The translations under genes were made by a program, and so were the position numbers. DNA of 40,128 nucleotides from Enterobacterales bacterium (lineage in GTDB: Bacteria; Pseudomonadota; Gammaproteobacteria; Enterobacterales; Enterobacteriaceae), in contig JAATFX010000001.1 in the NCBI GenBank assembly GCA_015654925.1, positions 1 through 40,128 of the forward strand. The letters are read 5' to 3'. This document shows positions 8,741 through 16,557 of this stretch, one piece after another; position 1 is the stretch's first letter; each line of letters starts with the position of its first letter. A model generated the notes under the pieces. It did not search any database and was not told where the DNA came from. It was given only the letters and a program-made list of their open reading frames with translations.

Positions 8741-9326
8741 GACTCAGGGCATCCAGCAGCAGCGTCAGGGCCTGGCCGCGGTGGGACAGGCTATGCTTTT
8801 CCCCGCGGGTCAGCTCGGCGGCGCTGCGCCCCAGCTCAGGCAGGTAGAATACCGGATCGTAACCGAATCCGCCCGTACCGGCGGGAGCGCGGCTGATGAC
8901 GCCGCGCCAGCTGCCGTGGCAAACCAGGGGAATCGGGTCTTGCGCATGGCGCAGGTAAACCAGTACACAATGGAAACTGGCGCCGCGCGCGGCGTCCGGC
9001 ACATCCGCGATGGCGGCCAGCAGTTTATCCACATTCTCTCCATCGCCGGCATCTTCGCCGGCATAACGGGCGGAATAAATTCCCGGCGCGCCGCCCAGGC
9101 AATCCACCGCCAGGCCGGAATCATCGGCAATGGCCGGCAAACCGGTGACGGCCGCGGCATGGCGGGCTTTAAGGATGGCGTTTTCGATAAACGTCAGGCC
9201 GGTCTCCTCGGCGGAGTCCACGCCCAGGGTGGTTTGCGCCACCACGTCCAGGCCGAAGTCCGCCAGTAAGCCGGCGAGTTCGGCCACTTTGCCGGCATTG
9301 CCGGTGGCCAGCACTACTTTTTGCAT
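8733..9326 (-). CDS. rdgB: dITP/XTP pyrophosphatase RdgB (HAM1 family)
   Basis: RdgB hydrolyses non-canonical purine triphosphates (dITP, XTP) to monophosphates, which keeps them out of DNA. Starting at the ATG at 9326 the protein has 197 residues, exactly the E. coli length, and begins [14 protein letters not shown]; an ATG five codons upstream is also possible. The family motifs are all present: [50 protein letters not shown] and SHRGQAL. It overlaps hemW by 8 bases and follows yggU by 36, consistent with one transcript. Confidence 0.97.
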   Translation of the reverse strand: MQKVVLATGNAGKVAELAGLLADFGLDVVAQTTLGVDSAEETGLTFIENAILKARHAAAVTGLPAIADDSGLAVDCLGGAPGIYSARYAGEDAGDGENVDKLLAAIADVPDAARGASFHCVLVYLRHAQDPIPLVCHGSWRGVISRAPAGTGGFGYDPVFYLPELGRSAAELTRGEKHSLSHRGQALTLLLDALSHG

Positions 9327-9362
9327 GTCGTCTTTCCGCAATAATCAATGTTGATGCCGATG

Positions 9363-9671
9363 TTATGCCTCGCCGGCACCATCCGCCAGCAGTGGGCCGA
9401 TAACCCCGGGAATACGCTGTGGGGCCGCGATCCTGAGCTGTTTATGCCGGCCCAGTTCCCCTTTTTCAATGCTTACCCGGCTTTTCGCCACGCCGAACTG
9501 CTTGGCGATAAACCGGATCAAATGTTCGTTGGCCTGGCCGTCTACCGGCGGCGCGGTGATTGCGACCTTTATCTCATCGCCGTGCTGGCCGACGATCCGA
9601 TCGCCGCTGGCTTTCGGCTGGATATAAAGGCGCAGCACCACATCGTCCGCATCCTGCCAGGCACAACTCAC
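9363..9671 (-). CDS. yggU: DUF167 family protein YggU
   Basis: This is a small conserved protein of unknown function. From the GTG at 9671 it has 102 residues (E. coli 96), with the family core [28 protein letters not shown] and [18 protein letters not shown]. The GTG overlaps the TGA of yggT (GTGA), a typical coupled start. A TTG 12 bases upstream is a weaker alternative. The yggT-yggU pair is conserved in enteric bacteria and pseudomonads. Confidence 0.93.
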   Translation of the reverse strand: MSCAWQDADDVVLRLYIQPKASGDRIVGQHGDEIKVAITAPPVDGQANEHLIRFIAKQFGVAKSRVSIEKGELGRHKQLRIAAPQRIPGVIGPLLADGAGEA

Positions 9672-10222
9672 AGGCGGTACCAAATGGTGGGAAACAGATC
9701 CATGCCCAGGTAATTGAAGACATACAGGATCAGGATCACCACCATCGCCGAGAAATCAATCCCGCCCATGGCCGGTATGATGCGGCGTATGGGGGCCATC
9801 AGCGGTTCGCTCAGTTGATACAGCACCTGATCCATCGGGCTGCGGCCCTGGCTGATCCAGCTCATCAGCGAGCGGATGATGATCACCCAGAAAATCAGTT
9901 GTCCGGCGGCTTTGATCAGCGTCAGCAGGCCCACCAGCAGAAAGAGGGGATCAAGGGACACGCCGCCAAGCTGAATCAGCATCTCCAGCGGGAATTTCAG
10001 CGTGGCCAGGATAAACGCCAGCAGCAGCGATGCCGTATCGACCGGCCCTATGGACGGAATCACCCGCCGCAGCGGCTTGATGATCGGCTGGGTGATTTTC
10101 ACGATAAATTGTGAAAACGGGTTATAGAAGTCGCAGCGGGTCCATTGCATCCAGATCCGCAGCAACAGCACCATAATATATAAATCGAACAGCGTTTTGA
10201 CCAGAAACGTCAGCGTCAACAT
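9668..10222 (-). CDS. yggT: YggT family integral membrane protein
   Basis: This inner-membrane protein has 184 residues (E. coli 188) and two YGGT repeats. Each repeat has a hydrophobic pair of segments around an RxIPS/RxIPA motif: [21 protein letters not shown] in the first half and [21 protein letters not shown] in the second. The first segment ([24 protein letters not shown]) spans the membrane. The function is not settled; the family has been linked to osmotic shock tolerance and, in other bacteria, to cell-division placement. It lies between proC and yggU. Confidence 0.93.
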   Translation of the reverse strand: MLTLTFLVKTLFDLYIMVLLLRIWMQWTRCDFYNPFSQFIVKITQPIIKPLRRVIPSIGPVDTASLLLAFILATLKFPLEMLIQLGGVSLDPLFLLVGLLTLIKAAGQLIFWVIIIRSLMSWISQGRSPMDQVLYQLSEPLMAPIRRIIPAMGGIDFSAMVVILILYVFNYLGMDLFPTIWYRL

Positions 10223-10258
10223 AAAAGGGTAATGTCCTTGATAAGGTTAAAATGCACC

Positions 10259-10286
10259 ATAGTGGCAAAAACAATAGTGGCGAAAA
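10259..10286. repeat. Short tandem repeat upstream of yggT
   Basis: ATAGTGGCRAAAA occurs twice with a 15-base period (10259-10271 and 10274-10286) in the 67-base gap between proC and yggT. No function is apparent. Confidence 0.5.
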
Positions 10287-10289
10287 AAA

Positions 10290-11111
10290 TCAGAATAACT
10301 TTTCCATCTCTTCAGCGCGCTTAACCGCGGCTTGCATGGCATCGGCGACGGTTTGCGTCAGTTGATGCTGGTTGAATACGTCCAGCGCGGCGGCGGTGGT
10401 GCCCCCTTTGGAGGTGACATTTTGCCGCAGCGTGGCGAAGGCGGTGCCGGCATTGGCGTCCGCCAGCGCGGCGGCGCCGCTGGCGGCCTGCCGGACCAGC
10501 AACCCGGCCGTCGCTTCGTCAAATCCTTGCCTTATCGCCTCTTGCTGCATGGCTTCCATAAACAGGAAGAAATAGGCCGGCGCGCTGCCCGCCGCGGCGA
10601 TTACGCCGTTAATGCCGCTTTCCTCGCTGACCCAGCAGACCCGGCCCACCGCGCCCATCAGGTCGGCGGTGAACGCGCGATCGGCTTCATTGACCTGCGC
10701 CGGCGCGTATAAACCGCTCATGCCTTTACCTACCAGCGACGGCGTATTGGGCATAATGCGCACCAGGTTCAGCGGTTCGCCGAGCAGGGCGTAAAACCGG
10801 TTTACGGTAACACCCGCCGCAATGGAAAGCACCAGTTTGCCGGAAAAATCCACGGACTGGGCCAACTGCCGGCATACGTCGGCCATCAGCTGCGGTTTAA
10901 CCGCCAGCACCACCACCTCCGCGCGGCTGGCGCTGGCGGCGTTATCGGCGCTGCTGTGGATGCCGTGCTCGCGGGCCAGGGCATCACGATGATTTTCCGA
11001 TGGGGCGCATACGGTGATTAAATCGGCCGGATAACCGGTGGCCACCAGGCCGGCGACGATGGCCTGGGCCATATTGCCCGCGCCGATAAATGCAATTTTA
11101 CGCTGTTGCAT
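10290..11111 (-). CDS. proC: Pyrroline-5-carboxylate reductase
   Basis: ProC reduces pyrroline-5-carboxylate with NAD(P)H in the last step of proline synthesis. The product has 273 residues (E. coli 269). The N-terminal Rossmann motif reads IAFIGAGNMAQAIVAGL, followed by VVVLAVKPQLM, RIMPNTPSLVGKGM, GSAPAYFFLFMEAM and, near the C-terminus, the family signature TSKGGTTAAALDVF. The start at 11111 is preferred over an ATG at 11123 because GAGGA lies 5 bases upstream of it. In E. coli proC sits elsewhere; the yggS-proC-yggT order is common in other Enterobacterales and in Pseudomonas. I see no second copy in the window. Confidence 0.95.
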   Translation of the reverse strand: MQQRKIAFIGAGNMAQAIVAGLVATGYPADLITVCAPSENHRDALAREHGIHSSADNAASASRAEVVVLAVKPQLMADVCRQLAQSVDFSGKLVLSIAAGVTVNRFYALLGEPLNLVRIMPNTPSLVGKGMSGLYAPAQVNEADRAFTADLMGAVGRVCWVSEESGINGVIAAAGSAPAYFFLFMEAMQQEAIRQGFDEATAGLLVRQAASGAAALADANAGTAFATLRQNVTSKGGTTAAALDVFNQHQLTQTVADAMQAAVKRAEEMEKLF

Positions 11112-11131
11112 GCTAATCCTCATGATGATGG

Positions 11132-11845
11132 TTATGCTGCCGGCGCGCCGTAGTCCCTGGCGCCAAAAATAGCGGTGCCGATACGCACCATGGTACTGCC
11201 CGCCACGATGGCCGCGGGCATATCGTCGGTCATCCCCAGCGACAGCGTGTCGATACCGGGATGCGCCAGGCGCAGCTCGGCGAACAGGGCCGCCATCCGC
11301 TGGAATACCGCCAATTGAATCTGATAATCCGCTTGCGGAGCGGGGATGGCCATCAGGCCGCGCAGCCGCAGCCGGGGCAAATCCGCCACCTGCGCCGCCA
11401 GCGCAAGCAGCCCGGCCGGCGAAATACCCGATTTGCTCTCTTCCCCGCTGATATTGATTTGAATCAGCACGTTGAGCGGCGCCAGGTCCTGCGGACGCTG
11501 GTCGTTGAGCCGCCGGGCCAGGGACAGGCGATCCAGGGTATGCATCCAGTCGAAATGCTCCGCCACCAGGCGGCTTTTATTCGACTGTAGCGGGCCGATA
11601 AAGTGCCAGCCCAGGGGGGGCGTAATGTGCTGGCGCTGAAAATATATAATTTTTTCCGCGCCTTCCTGAACATAATTTTCGCCAAATGCTTTTTGCCCGG
11701 CGGCAATGGCCTGCTCGATGGCCGTCACAGGTTTGGTTTTACTTACCGCAAGCAGGGCGATTTCCTGCGGATCGCGGCCGCATTGGCGTGCGGTGGAAGA
11801 GATAAGTTCCGTTACCTGCTGTAGATTCTGCTCAATAGTGCTCAT
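11132..11845 (-). CDS. yggS: PLP homeostasis protein YggS (PLPBP)
   Basis: This is a single-domain PLP-binding protein with no known catalytic activity. It maintains vitamin B6 and amino-acid balance. The start at 11845 gives 237 residues (E. coli 234), although the frame stays open far upstream as a shadow of yggR. PLP lysine K36 lies in LLAVSKTKP. The family motifs FGENYVQEG, WHFIGPLQSNKSR, NVLIQINIS, RGLMAIPAP, LSLGMTDDM and STMVRIGTAIFGAR are intact. It is divergent from yggR, with a 27-base palindrome in the 67-base gap. Confidence 0.96.
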   Translation of the reverse strand: MSTIEQNLQQVTELISSTARQCGRDPQEIALLAVSKTKPVTAIEQAIAAGQKAFGENYVQEGAEKIIYFQRQHITPPLGWHFIGPLQSNKSRLVAEHFDWMHTLDRLSLARRLNDQRPQDLAPLNVLIQINISGEESKSGISPAGLLALAAQVADLPRLRLRGLMAIPAPQADYQIQLAVFQRMAALFAELRLAHPGIDTLSLGMTDDMPAAIVAGSTMVRIGTAIFGARDYGAPAA

Positions 11846-11871
11846 GGCTTGATGGTTCTCATAGATAGCGC

Positions 11872-11898
11872 CCATGACTAGTCCAGGACTACTCATGG
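11872..11898. promoter_or_regulatory. 27-bp near-perfect palindrome between yggS and yggR
   Basis: CCATGACTAGTCC (11872-11884), a central A, and GGACTACTCATGG (11886-11898) form an inverted repeat with one mismatched pair out of 13. It lies between the divergent starts of yggS (11845) and yggR (11913). It could be an operator for a dimeric regulator or an RNA hairpin in the yggR leader. I do not recognise the sequence as a known site. Confidence 0.5.
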
Positions 11899-11912
11899 TT
11901 ACAGGAGATCGT

Positions 11913-12908
11913 ATGGATATTGATGAACTGGTGGCCCTTAGTGTAAAGCATAATGCCTCCGATCTGCACCTTTGTCCCGGCCAGATGCCGATCGTGCGTA
12001 TCGACGGCGGCCTGCGCTGCCTGGAGTCGCTGCCGGTGGTGCAGGAAGCGTGCGTAACCGGATGCCGCGATCGCTGCCTGGACATGCGCGGCCGCGAACG
12101 GCTGGCATTGTCCGGACAGGCGGACTGCGCCCTGGCGCTTGGCGCCGGCCAGCGGGTGCGCGGCCATTTTTTCCGCCAGCACACCGGGCTGTCCGCCACG
12201 TTTCGGCTGATTGCCGGGCAGGTGCCGACGCTGGCGGCGCTGGGCGTGCCGGCCGCAATTCCCGGGCTGCTGGCCCAGACCCAGGGGCTGCTGCTGGTCA
12301 CCGGCGCCACCGGCAGCGGCAAATCCAGCTCGCTGGCGGCCATGGTGGATTATATTAATCACCAGCGCCAGGTCCATATCGTGACGCTTGAAGATCCCAT
12401 AGAGTTTATCCATCATCCGCAGCGCTGCCTGATCCAGCAGCGGGAAATCGGCGAACACTGCCCCGATTTTGCTACCGGACTGCGGGCGGCCATGCGCGCG
12501 GACCCGGATATCATTCTGCTGGGGGAACTGCGTGACTCACAAAGCATCCGCCTGGCGCTGGGCGCCGCCGAAACCGGCCACCTGGTGCTGGCCACGCTCC
12601 ATGCCCGCCACGCCGCCCAAGGAGTGGACCGTCTGCTGGACGCGTTTGCGGCCGGGGAACAGGCGTTCGCCCGCGGCCTGCTGGCCGGCAGCCTGATGGC
12701 GATAATGGCGCAAAAACTGGTGAGCCGGGAGCAGGGCGGGCGCATGGGGCTATTTGAACTGCTGATCGCCACCCCGGCGGTGCGCAACGTGATTCGCGAC
12801 GGCAAGACCCACCTATTGCCGGGGTTGTTGCAAACCGGCAAAGGGCAAGGGATGCAAAGTTTTGCTATGGGGGGCGACAGGATGGACATAACGAACAGCC
12901 TGGCGTGA
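11913..12908 (+). CDS. yggR: PilT-like ATPase YggR (orphan type IV pilus retraction ATPase)
   Basis: This is a GspE/PilT-family secretion ATPase of 331 residues (E. coli YggR 326). The start MDIDELVALSVKHNASDLHL at 11913 follows an AGGAG site. The N-terminal PAS-like domain is followed by Walker A GATGSGKS with K137, an Asp box in VTLEDPIEF, Walker B DPDIILLGELRD and the His box ETGHLVLATLHAR. All are intact, so ATPase activity is plausible. No pilin, PilC or secretin gene is nearby, and its partners, if any, are elsewhere. The middle (VVQEACVTGCRDRC) is cysteine-rich compared with PilT. Confidence 0.92.
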   Translation: MDIDELVALSVKHNASDLHLCPGQMPIVRIDGGLRCLESLPVVQEACVTGCRDRCLDMRGRERLALSGQADCALALGAGQRVRGHFFRQHTGLSATFRLIAGQVPTLAALGVPAAIPGLLAQTQGLLLVTGATGSGKSSSLAAMVDYINHQRQVHIVTLEDPIEFIHHPQRCLIQQREIGEHCPDFATGLRAAMRADPDIILLGELRDSQSIRLALGAAETGHLVLATLHARHAAQGVDRLLDAFAAGEQAFARGLLAGSLMAIMAQKLVSREQGGRMGLFELLIATPAVRNVIRDGKTHLLPGLLQTGKGQGMQSFAMGGDRMDITNSLA

Positions 12909-13165
12909 GAAAATAAAGCAATAATGCGGACCTGCGCTCCAATGTGGCGTTCAGCCAATGGGAGTTCCTATTTTCGATGATGCATATTGTTAAATCATCA
13001 CGCTTCGTTAAGCCAATGACGGTAAAGCGGCGGTGCGCAGCCTTTTAACTAAGGATAATGTGGCGCATATCTTCGTCAAACCGACATCTATAGTCTAGAG
13101 TGAAATGATAAAATGGGTGATAAAGCATCGATGGATGCGGGGATACAAAATAATAATATGTTTTT
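12909..13165. other. Non-coding gap between yggR and the EAL gene
   Basis: This 257-base stretch marks the left edge of the first insertion relative to E. coli. Base composition falls from GC-rich to AT-rich across it. I see no supported gene, only scattered ATG triplets with frames under 25 codons, and no terminal repeats or transposase remnants. Confidence 0.5.
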
Positions 13166-13193
13166 TTGTCAAATTTAATTTTAATAATATATT
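13166..13193 (+). promoter_or_regulatory. Putative promoter of the EAL gene
   Basis: TTGTCA (13166-13171), a 16-base spacer and TATATT (13188-13193) lie in an AT-rich stretch 22 bases before the start codon. The 5' untranslated region would be very short. A purine-rich AGAGAAAG ribosome-binding site precedes the ATG. Confidence 0.45.
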
Positions 13194-13214
13194 GAACACG
13201 GAAAGAGAAAGATT

Positions 13215-13934
13215 ATGGTTTTAGAAAATGCTCGCATTGGTAATTATATTTGTGAGCCGATTTATGAAATTGATGGTAAGTTATTGGCCTTTGAGTTGCT
13301 CACGCGTTTTATCGGTATGGATAGAAGCAGTAAGGCATCAGCTTCCTCAGAATTCATCATAAATTTAATGAGCTATGCTATGAAAGAACGCCTGCTTACC
13401 CAACAGATGGAGCTGATATCGGCCCATGCCGAATATTTCCAAAAGCAGGGTGTTTTCTTGTCAATAAATATCGATTCCGATATGGCGGAAATTATCATTG
13501 CCAATAATGAACTCCGTGCTCGCCTCCAGTCATTGCCTTTTATTCGTTTGGAAATAAACGAGAATTTCCCGAATTTAACCGACGGCCGGCGAAATCCGCT
13601 ATTAAACTTCCTATCACAGCATTTTACCTTATGGCTGGATGATTTTGGCTCAGGCAAGGCACATTTTATCGCCTTAAACGATCGGTTATTTGAGTATGTG
13701 AAAATTAACAAAGAATTTTATTGGGAACAGGTTAACAACCCGATTTTCCTGATACTGATTGGTGAAATAGCAAAGTTTTGCCAAGGTATTATTGTCGAAG
13801 GAGTCGAACGCCAGGAGCAGGCGGAAGAGTTATACGACACCGGTATCCACGCCATGCAGGGCTACCTTTGGCCGGATGTGGCGCTGGAAAATATCGGCGC
13901 CTACCGGTCAAGCGGCGAGAGCTGCTGCCGATAG
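13215..13934 (+). CDS. Single-domain EAL protein, probable c-di-GMP phosphodiesterase
   Basis: The 239-residue protein is a stand-alone EAL domain with no transmembrane or sensor part, similar in size to PdeH (YhjH) and YdiV. The residues used for metal binding and catalysis all seem present: E27 (ELLTR in place of EALLR), N85 in SINID, E113, D142-D143 in DDFGSG, K163 in VKINKE, E195 and E198 in VEGVE, and Q215 in MQGYLWP. It is therefore more likely an active hydrolase of c-di-GMP than a degenerate YdiV-like binding protein, although the segment FPNLTDGRRNPLLNFLSQ recalls YdiV. It is clearly more AT-rich than its neighbours, which suggests separate acquisition. Confidence 0.85.
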   Translation: MVLENARIGNYICEPIYEIDGKLLAFELLTRFIGMDRSSKASASSEFIINLMSYAMKERLLTQQMELISAHAEYFQKQGVFLSINIDSDMAEIIIANNELRARLQSLPFIRLEINENFPNLTDGRRNPLLNFLSQHFTLWLDDFGSGKAHFIALNDRLFEYVKINKEFYWEQVNNPIFLILIGEIAKFCQGIIVEGVERQEQAEELYDTGIHAMQGYLWPDVALENIGAYRSSGESCCR

Positions 13935-14044
13935 GTTACCAGCCATGGCGATTCAATTACGCCAAAGTGCGTGGTCAGATGATGGCAAAGCGGGTTTTTT
14001 AGTATAAAATTCCCGAAAATCCGGCAATCGCTAACGGGCCACTC

Positions 14045-14164
14045 ATGAGAAAAATCACCTGGATATTTATCGTCATCGCCATCGGCGTATGGTATTTCAC
14101 CAAAGATAACCAAAAAAGCGCCCCCCCTGCTAACCCCTCCGCGGTACAGCAAAGCAAAAGCTAA
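14045..14164 (+). CDS. Small single-span membrane protein (39 residues), hypothetical
   Basis: ATG at 14045 opens a 39-codon frame. The predicted protein has a basic start (MRK), one hydrophobic helix (ITWIFIVIAIGVWYF, about residues 4-18) and a hydrophilic, proline-rich tail ending QQSKS. That is the usual layout of small inner-membrane proteins. The ribosome-binding site is weak (GGGCC). An AT-rich TATAAAAT about 40 bases upstream could be a -10 element. I do not recognise the family. It sits alone between the EAL gene and the rhaT promoter. Confidence 0.5.
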   Translation: MRKITWIFIVIAIGVWYFTKDNQKSAPPANPSAVQQSKS

Positions 14165-14235
14165 CCCGCGTCCTGCTGCCGATGCATGGCTGGGCATTGC
14201 CATTATTCGGCCTTGAAACCAGATAATAATTAATC

Positions 14236-14251
14236 TGTGAAGTGGCTCACT
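14236..14251 (+). promoter_or_regulatory. CRP site, rhaT promoter
   Basis: TGTGA-AGTGGC-TCACT matches the CRP consensus TGTGA-N6-TCACA at 9 of 10 positions. It ends 3 bases before the RhaS site, the same arrangement as upstream of rhaB. Confidence 0.75.
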
Positions 14252-14254
14252 CAA

Positions 14255-14305
14255 ATCTTGCATTTATTGCCAAGGTTGGCATAAAAGTGGCATTAAGCCG
14301 AAGGC
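14255..14305 (+). promoter_or_regulatory. RhaS-binding inverted repeat, rhaT promoter
   Basis: The left half-site (14255-14271) matches the E. coli rhaBAD half-site ATCTTTCCCTGGTTGCC, as I remember it, at 12 of 17 positions. The right half-site (14289-14305) begins GGCATT and agrees at 13 of 17 positions with its counterpart upstream of rhaB in this window. The halves are 17 bases apart in both promoters. A -10-like TACACT (14326-14331), identical to the rhaB one, follows 21 bases after the AAGG of the right half. Confidence 0.75.
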
Positions 14306-14426
14306 GTCGGCCCTATGTGCTTTCCTACACTACCCCCCTTGTCAGGTATTCGTTCCGCTGCGTATTTCTCTTTCTCAGTATTCGACTGTCGCGGTGGTAT
14401 ATCCGCTTTTGAAAAGGAATAGATTG

Positions 14427-15461
14427 ATGGGTAGTTCTATTGTAATGGGGATAATATGGCATTTCGTTGGCGCTGCCAGCGCGGCGTGCTTTTATGCCCC
14501 GTTAAAAAGAGTCCGACACTGGAGCTGGGAGACTATGTGGTCCCTGGCAGGGTTTTTTTCATGGATTATTTTGCCTTGGTGCGTGAGTTATATCTTATTG
14601 CCGGATTTTTGGGCCTATTATGGCTCATTTTCCCTGGCGACGTTGCTACCGGTATTTTTATTCGGCGCCATGTGGGGCATCGGCAATATTAATTATGGCT
14701 TGACCATGCGTTATCTCGGCATGTCGATGGGCATCGGTATCGCTATCGGTATTACGCTGATTATCGGTACGCTGATGACGCCGGTATTGCAGGGTAAATT
14801 TTCGGTTCTCACCGGCACTCCCGGCGGGCGCATTACCTTGTTAGGGGTGGCGGTAGCGGTGATTGGGGTGGGTATAGTTTCTTATGCCGGGGTGCTGAAA
14901 GAGCGTAAACTGGGTATCCGTACCGAAGAATTCAATCTGAAAAAAGGGTTGGTGCTGGCGGCGCTGTGCGGCATATTTTCCGCCGGCATGTCATTTGCCA
15001 TGGACGCGGCCATTCCCATGCACGAGGCGGCGAAAAATGCCGGCATCAGTCCGCTGTATGTCGCATTGCCCAGCTATGTGGTGATTATGGGCGGCGGCGC
15101 GGTGATCAATCTGGCGTACTGTATTATCCGCCTGGCCACCAAGCGCGAACTGTCGATTAAGGCCGATCTGTCGGTGGCCAAGTCCTTGCTGATCGCCAAC
15201 GCGCTGTTTTCCATTCTCGGCGGCGTAATGTGGTACCTGCAATTCTTCTTTTATGCCTGGGGACATGCCAATATTCCTACCGAATACTCCTACATAAGCT
15301 GGATGCTGCATATGAGCAGCTACGTGCTGTGCGGCGGTATTGTCGGACTGGTATTAAAAGAGTGGAAGGGCGTGGGTAGAAGACCGGTAGGCGTATTGAG
15401 CATCGGCGGGCTGGTCATTATCCTGGCGGCCAATATCGTCGGCATCGGCATGGCGTCTTGA
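14427..15461 (+). CDS. rhaT: L-rhamnose/H+ symporter
   Basis: RhaT is an inner-membrane proton symporter for L-rhamnose (DMT superfamily, about ten membrane spans). The ATG at 14427, with AAGGAA upstream, gives 344 residues, identical to the E. coli length. Highly conserved stretches include [38 protein letters not shown] and [14 protein letters not shown] longer frame starts 33 bases earlier but has no better ribosome-binding site. The gene has its own CRP/RhaS-type promoter and a terminator directly after it. It converges on rhaR. Confidence 0.97.
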   Translation: MGSSIVMGIIWHFVGAASAACFYAPLKRVRHWSWETMWSLAGFFSWIILPWCVSYILLPDFWAYYGSFSLATLLPVFLFGAMWGIGNINYGLTMRYLGMSMGIGIAIGITLIIGTLMTPVLQGKFSVLTGTPGGRITLLGVAVAVIGVGIVSYAGVLKERKLGIRTEEFNLKKGLVLAALCGIFSAGMSFAMDAAIPMHEAAKNAGISPLYVALPSYVVIMGGGAVINLAYCIIRLATKRELSIKADLSVAKSLLIANALFSILGGVMWYLQFFFYAWGHANIPTEYSYISWMLHMSSYVLCGGIVGLVLKEWKGVGRRPVGVLSIGGLVIILAANIVGIGMAS

Positions 15462-15465
15462 TCGG

Positions 15466-15492
15466 ATGGCTCTCAAGGATGAGAGCCATTTT
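15466..15492 (+). terminator. Terminator of rhaT
   Basis: ATGGCTCTC (15466-15474) pairs perfectly with GAGAGCCAT (15481-15489) around a 6-base loop, followed by TTT, 4 bases after the rhaT stop codon. It is a plausible rho-independent terminator with a short T tract. Confidence 0.7.
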
Positions 15493-15558
15493 GGCGTCTG
15501 CGCGCACATACCAATAGTGTCTGCATAGCGTCCGTATAACGTCAAAGTAAGAGCATGT

Positions 15559-16455
15559 TTATTTGCCCGGCAGCGCCAGCGCGTGGCCCGCATTCGCCGG
15601 CCTTTTCACTTCGCTGTTTTTTTGGAACCGCTGGCGGTATTCCCGCGGCGCGACGCCAAACGATTGATTAAACACCACGGAAAAGTAATTACTGTCGTCA
15701 AAGCCGCACAGCGACGCCACTTCACCAATGGTCTGCTGGCCGTGGCGCAGCAAATCCATGGCTTTGCATAACCTGAGCTGCCGCAGATATTGATTTACGC
15801 CCATGCCGGTTTGCTGTTTAAACAAGGCCTTCAGGCCGCGGGCATTTAACTGGTGCCGCCGGCAAAAATCATCCAGCCGGAACGGTTCGGCAATGCTGAC
15901 GCGCAGGGCCATCAGCAACAAATCCAACTGCTCGGCGTCAGAAGGCAACGCACTGTCGGGCGCGTGGCGAAAACGCATCAGCAACAGCGCCACCTGCAAG
16001 AATAACGCCTCGCTCAGCATCACCGACAACGCGTCGGTCCTCATGCATTCGCGCGCCAGCGCGTCCACCTGCCGGCGCAGCACCGACATGCCCGGCGTGC
16101 TCAACCGCCAGTAGCGTTGCGGTTGCGCCGCTTCATTCCCCGGTAGCAAGGCCCGCCAGTCGGCGGCCAGCGTCAACTGGTCGCGGCAATAGAGAATATT
16201 ATCCAGCTCAAGATCGTTGACCGACTCATAGCTGTGCCGGTCGCCGGCGTTGATATAAAACAAATCGCCGCAGGTGATGGCGTAAGGCACGTCATTAAGA
16301 ATATGCAGCCCGTTGCCGCGCCAGACAATCACCAATTCGTTGAAATCATGGTGGTGGGTAGGGAACGCCGGCTGGGGATGACGGTCGGCAACCGTTATCC
16401 CGTTTTTACTTGTCAGGAAATAGTCGGTTGTCGCCAGTTTCAGGCCAGACACCAT
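15559..16455 (-). CDS. rhaR: Rhamnose transcriptional activator RhaR (AraC family)
   Basis: RhaR binds L-rhamnose and activates the rhaSR promoter. The product has 298 residues (E. coli 282-312 depending on the start). The N-terminal cupin domain reads VADRHPQPAFPTHHHDFNELVIVWRGNGLHILND, nearly the E. coli motif. The C-terminal AraC DNA-binding domain has two helix-turn-helix units, ending in EVASLCGFDDSNYFSVVFNQSFGVAPREYR. The ATG at 16455 lies about 5 bases after GGAGG; a GTG immediately upstream is also possible. It is downstream of rhaS on the same strand (102-base gap). A C-terminal tail of about 20 residues is extra. Confidence 0.94.
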   Translation of the reverse strand: MVSGLKLATTDYFLTSKNGITVADRHPQPAFPTHHHDFNELVIVWRGNGLHILNDVPYAITCGDLFYINAGDRHSYESVNDLELDNILYCRDQLTLAADWRALLPGNEAAQPQRYWRLSTPGMSVLRRQVDALARECMRTDALSVMLSEALFLQVALLLMRFRHAPDSALPSDAEQLDLLLMALRVSIAEPFRLDDFCRRHQLNARGLKALFKQQTGMGVNQYLRQLRLCKAMDLLRHGQQTIGEVASLCGFDDSNYFSVVFNQSFGVAPREYRQRFQKNSEVKRPANAGHALALPGK

Positions 16456-16557
16456 CACACCCTCCCGGCATAAATATCAGGGAGAAGATAATGGCATGGC
16501 GGGGAAATTAAAAATTTGAAATCGGCGGCATTTGTCACATTTCCCGGCCAAGGAGCG

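Noticed and set aside
11846..12343. N-terminal extension of yggS (166 extra codons)
   Set aside because: It is antisense to yggR and rich in Arg, Ser and Pro. The family start is at 11845.
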